Source: Saprospiraceae bacterium (GTDB lineage Bacteria > Bacteroidota > Bacteroidia > Chitinophagales > Saprospiraceae). Taken from it: DNA of 6,863 nt. The stretch covers positions 1 to 6,863 of the forward strand of contig JAGQWV010000568.1 of NCBI GenBank assembly GCA_020437045.1. Direction: 5' to 3'. Positions within the stretch are counted from its first letter, which is position 1, and every line of letters starts with the position of its first letter. This document shows, piece after piece, positions 6,598 to 6,863 of the stretch. The notes beneath the pieces are model-generated. The model was not told the DNA's origin. It saw only the letters and a program-made list of their open reading frames with translations, and did no database searches. A program made the position numbers and the translations under genes.

Positions 6598-6863
6598 ATG
6601 GCAAAAGTTTTAAAGATCCATCCGGATGACAATGTATGGGTTGCCTTGGAATCAATCAAGGCGGGCAACGAAGTGGCTCTGGACGATGAATCGATCAAAG
6701 TAATTGAAGATATAGATATCAAACATAAATTAGCGATTGTCGATATCGATGAAGGTGATTTTATTCGTATGTATGGTACCATTGTGGGGGTGGCCAAAAA
6801 ACCCATCTTTCGGGGCATGAAGATTACTACCGAAAACACTAGACATCATACGGCTCCTATAAA
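6598..6863 (+). CDS. uxaA: Altronate dehydratase (UxaA-like), N-terminal fragment
   Basis: The gene begins at the ATG at 6598 and is open for 88 codons to the window edge; an in-frame TAG at 6565 excludes an earlier ATG. The protein starts MAKVLKIHPDDNVWVALES and matches the N-terminal SAF domain of the UxaA/GarD family: H-P-D-D-N-V at 8-13, K-A-G at 21-23, I-K-H-K-L-A at 41-46, M-Y-G at 58-60, G-V-A-K-K-P-I at 64-70 and T-E-N-T-R-H-H at 78-84. By family knowledge altronate dehydratase converts D-altronate to 2-keto-3-deoxygluconate and water in cytosolic hexuronate breakdown, and the full protein is about 500 residues. The catalytic C-terminal domain is outside the window, so a galactarate-dehydratase-type paralogue cannot be excluded. 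No good Shine-Dalgarno sequence is visible, as is usual in Bacteroidota. It is divergent from the tetR gene, which may regulate it. Confidence 0.85.
   Translation, partial: MAKVLKIHPDDNVWVALESIKAGNEVALDDESIKVIEDIDIKHKLAIVDIDEGDFIRMYGTIVGVAKKPIFRGMKITTENTRHHTAPI

Noticed and set aside
6564..6839. Minus-strand open frame of 91 codons at the right edge
   Set aside because: It lies antisense to the UxaA-like N-terminus, whose plus-strand translation matches the family motif by motif.

Overview
The window looks like chromosomal DNA of a Bacteroidota bacterium, probably of the Saprospiria/Lewinella or a related marine or soil group. The clues are moderate GC content by eye, AT-rich spacers, no strong Shine-Dalgarno motifs, an outer-membrane barrel whose signal peptide ends in ...FAQ, and a secreted beta-helix protein ending in a module typical of type IX secretion (T9SS) cargo. 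The lineage is inferred from style, not from a marker gene. I see no rRNA, tRNA, CRISPR array, insertion sequence or phage gene.

Layout from left to right: (1) the last 58 codons of a bestrophin-family anion channel (+), ending at 179; (2) a secreted right-handed beta-helix protein (+, 416-2083), whose C-terminal module seems cut short, with a possible out-of-frame scrap of a T9SS sorting domain just after the stop; (3) a small outer-membrane beta-barrel protein (-, 2156-2800), convergent with the beta-helix gene; (4) a DUF2183/App1-type phosphatidate phosphatase (+, 3084-4136), divergent from the barrel gene; (5) a possible 49-codon small ORF (+, 4188-4337); (6) an LtrA-family multi-pass membrane protein (+, 4380-5585); (7) a TetR/AcrR-family repressor (-, 5662-6345), convergent with ltrA; (8) the first 88 codons of an altronate dehydratase (UxaA-like) gene (+, from 6598), divergent from the repressor and running off the right edge.

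The genes do not form an obvious pathway. Three encode membrane or lipid-related products (bestrophin, App1-like phosphatase, LtrA), two encode cell-surface or secreted products (beta-helix, barrel), and the right edge begins a sugar-acid catabolism gene. Most are monocistronic-looking, with spacers of 70 to 280 bases and frequent strand changes. The clearest regulatory signals lie around the tetR/uxaA divergence: a 17-bp palindrome with 8-bp perfect arms inside the start of the tetR coding region, and a widely spaced 8-bp inverted repeat in the spacer.

I found no evidence for a new multi-gene system. The items most worth a second look are the apparent decay of the beta-helix C-terminus, the tetR palindrome, and the small ORF before ltrA.
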